From Tetrahymena elliotti 4EA (Eukaryota > Ciliophora > Oligohymenophorea > Hymenostomatida > Tetrahymenidae), in NCBI GenBank assembly GCA_000231825.2, contig JH720334.1:79018-143017 (forward strand): DNA of 64,000 bases, in the 5' to 3' direction. Within the stretch, counting starts at the first letter, position 1. Each line of letters begins with the position of its first letter. Under the pieces are notes generated by a model, which saw only the letters and a program-made list of their open reading frames with translations, was not told where the DNA came from and ran no database searches. Shown piece after piece: positions 62,785-64,000 of this stretch. Both the position numbers and the translations under genes were made by a program.

Positions 62785-63538
62785 CGAATTAGCCAATAAA
62801 TAAGTTAATTGTTTCTTAAAAAAGACAATATTCAACCTATAATATAGTTTGAAGTAAAACTAATTAATTTTTATACAAAAAAATTTCAGAATTGTTCTTT
62901 CTAAATTTATGTTGAGAATGTAAAGTAACATCTTACTCATATTAATGTAAAAAAATGATAAATTTAAAGAGTTTTATCAAAATATTTTATTTTGAAATAA
63001 TATATATATATATGTATAGCACCCTAGGGTACTGCCTTAATAAAGGCTACATACAAATAGAATACATATGTAGTACCAAAAATACTTTTTTTACAAATTT
63101 TAAAATTTAGTCAGATAATTGCTCTATTGACTAAATATTTTAATCATAAAAAATAAAAAATTCAAAGGTAATATTAAATCTTCTTTTTTAAGTAACATAA
63201 AATTAATTTTATAAAATATTTTCACATTTCATTATACTCAAATAGATATTTTTTCAATTTTGATAGGTCAGATAATCACAGAATAAATTTAATCTTCTAA
63301 TGGCTAAAAACGAACATTTATCTAGAAATTCTAATATTGAATAAGCAGATATTAAAAAACAATTAATTCCATTTTTAAAGCAATAGTAGTAAATACCAAA
63401 ACAGTCATTAAACGATTTTGCAATACAAAGATTAAAAATATAGATTTAACATATTTTATTAAATAAATGTAAATAACTTAATGTTTAAATTAAATATTAT
63501 CTGAATTAACATAAAATAAATATGATAAAAATTATTTT
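62785..63538. other. AT-rich region upstream of GGH with a structured element
   Basis: Contains the GGH promoter side, a (TA)n tract at 62999-63013, and the inverted-repeat element at 63021-63092. No ORF supported. Confidence 0.5.
63028..63092 (+). ncRNA. Candidate structured small RNA with T-run end
   Basis: GGTAC (63028-63032) pairs with GTACC (63073-63077). Inside lie hairpin GCCTT-AATA-AAGGC (63034-63047) and hairpin TACATA...TATGTA (63048-63072), giving a three-way junction. Seven T follow at 63086-63092, and a TA-rich box lies just upstream. No tRNA, snRNA or snoRNA signature recognised. A chance palindrome cluster remains possible. Confidence 0.3.
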
Positions 63539-63781
63539 TCATAATTATGAAAATAAACTTTTTTCACAATTTCTATTCGTTTGATAATCACTCTACTGAT
63601 TTAATCCTCTAATCACTAACTCATAATTGTTATTCGGGTAATAATATTTAAAGGTATCAATTCTATCAAAATCAAAATGCATAAAGTGATTTTAGTATGT
63701 ATAATTTTAATATTGTTTAACATTCATATCTAAGTTTTTCAAGTTTAGATTGTTTTCTAGAGAAGACAGAGGTTAGCTCAT
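63539..63781 (-). CDS. Possible small or partial hypothetical gene
   Basis: A TGA-free frame of 81 codons starts MSQPLSSLENNLNLKNLDMN and continues HFMHFDFDRIDTFKYYYPNN and YELVIRGLNQQSDYQ before TGA 63539-63541. Amino acid usage looks protein-like, and an upstream exon on the right (MKQTKRGLIFK near 63880) could splice to it through GTAATTGAG. No family recognised; the gene may extend, or be a relic. Confidence 0.3.
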
Positions 63782-64000
63782 TATTTAAATAGATGGTGAT
63801 ACAGGTTAACAATTTAAACTCAATTACCTACTATCTTGTTTTATTTAAAAATAAGACCCCTTTTTGTTTGTTTCATTTTATATGGAAGAGTGGTTTTTAT
63901 CAAATCTTTTCTATTTAATAAGTTTATATATAATCTTTAAGCATATATCGCAGTTTTATTTTGTACATAAACTTGGCTAATGATCAAAATTGTACCTTTT

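Noticed and set aside
63021..63030. ACCCTAGGGT palindrome as a telomere-type repeat
   Set aside because: Ciliate telomeres of this group are tandem CCCCAA/GGGGTT; a single palindrome without tandem copies does not qualify.
1..64000. CRISPR arrays, insertion sequences, rRNA genes
   Set aside because: None seen: no spaced short repeats, no transposase or terminal inverted repeats, no rRNA core sequences.

Overview
The window reads as nuclear (macronuclear) DNA of an oligohymenophorean ciliate, most like Tetrahymena or a close relative. The sequence is very AT-rich. Every long gene I could reconstruct uses TAA and TAG as sense codons (glutamine) and ends at TGA. Introns are GT...AG, mostly about 45-90 nt with some of several hundred. 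Intergenic DNA is long and even richer in A+T. With a standard code these genes appear as strings of 20-60 codon fragments, so nearly all ORFs called with that code are pieces or shadows. All coordinates below come from hand translation with the ciliate code. Where exon lengths and phases were counted and close exactly, this is stated.

Layout. 14-1688 (-): secreted MRH-like domain fused to a TM7S3/TM198-like membrane domain. 4208-7077 (+): DHHC palmitoyltransferase. 7714-9545 (-): ABHD17-like serine hydrolase. 11290-16635 (+): LAM/Aster-type sterol-transfer protein with a long helical N-terminus, GRAM, two VASt domains and a C-terminal anchor. 17725-18682 (+): NDUFS5-like complex I subunit. 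20733-24460 (+): one or two Gln/Pro/Asn-rich proteins. 24933-30098 (-): single-exon 1721-residue membrane protein with a beta-propeller, cadherin-like domains and a large tail. 31515-31800 holds a decayed copy of part of that tail. 33208-38721 (+): broken relic of a Cys-rich/REJ-domain receptor. 39218-44764 (-): three tandem intronless DUF4246 paralogues that share an upstream GGAGGGAAA element. 45253-45336 (+): tRNA-Tyr(GTA) with an 11-nt intron. 45509-48543 (-): NOM1/Sgd1 ribosome-biogenesis factor. 48886-49932 (+): unknown helical protein. 51532-53097 (-): Q-rich protein. 56827-60744 (-): 989-residue coiled-coil protein. 61420-62784 (-): gamma-glutamyl hydrolase.

There is no operon-like organisation. 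Genes are independently transcribed, with AT-rich spacers between them. Two local themes stand out: gene-family expansion and decay (DUF4246 array, receptor tail relic, REJ relic) and lipid or membrane biology (DHHC acyltransferase next to an ABHD17-like depalmitoylase candidate, then a GRAM-VASt lipid-transfer protein). The functional link among the latter three is inference from proximity only. I saw no IS element, CRISPR array, telomere repeat or rRNA.
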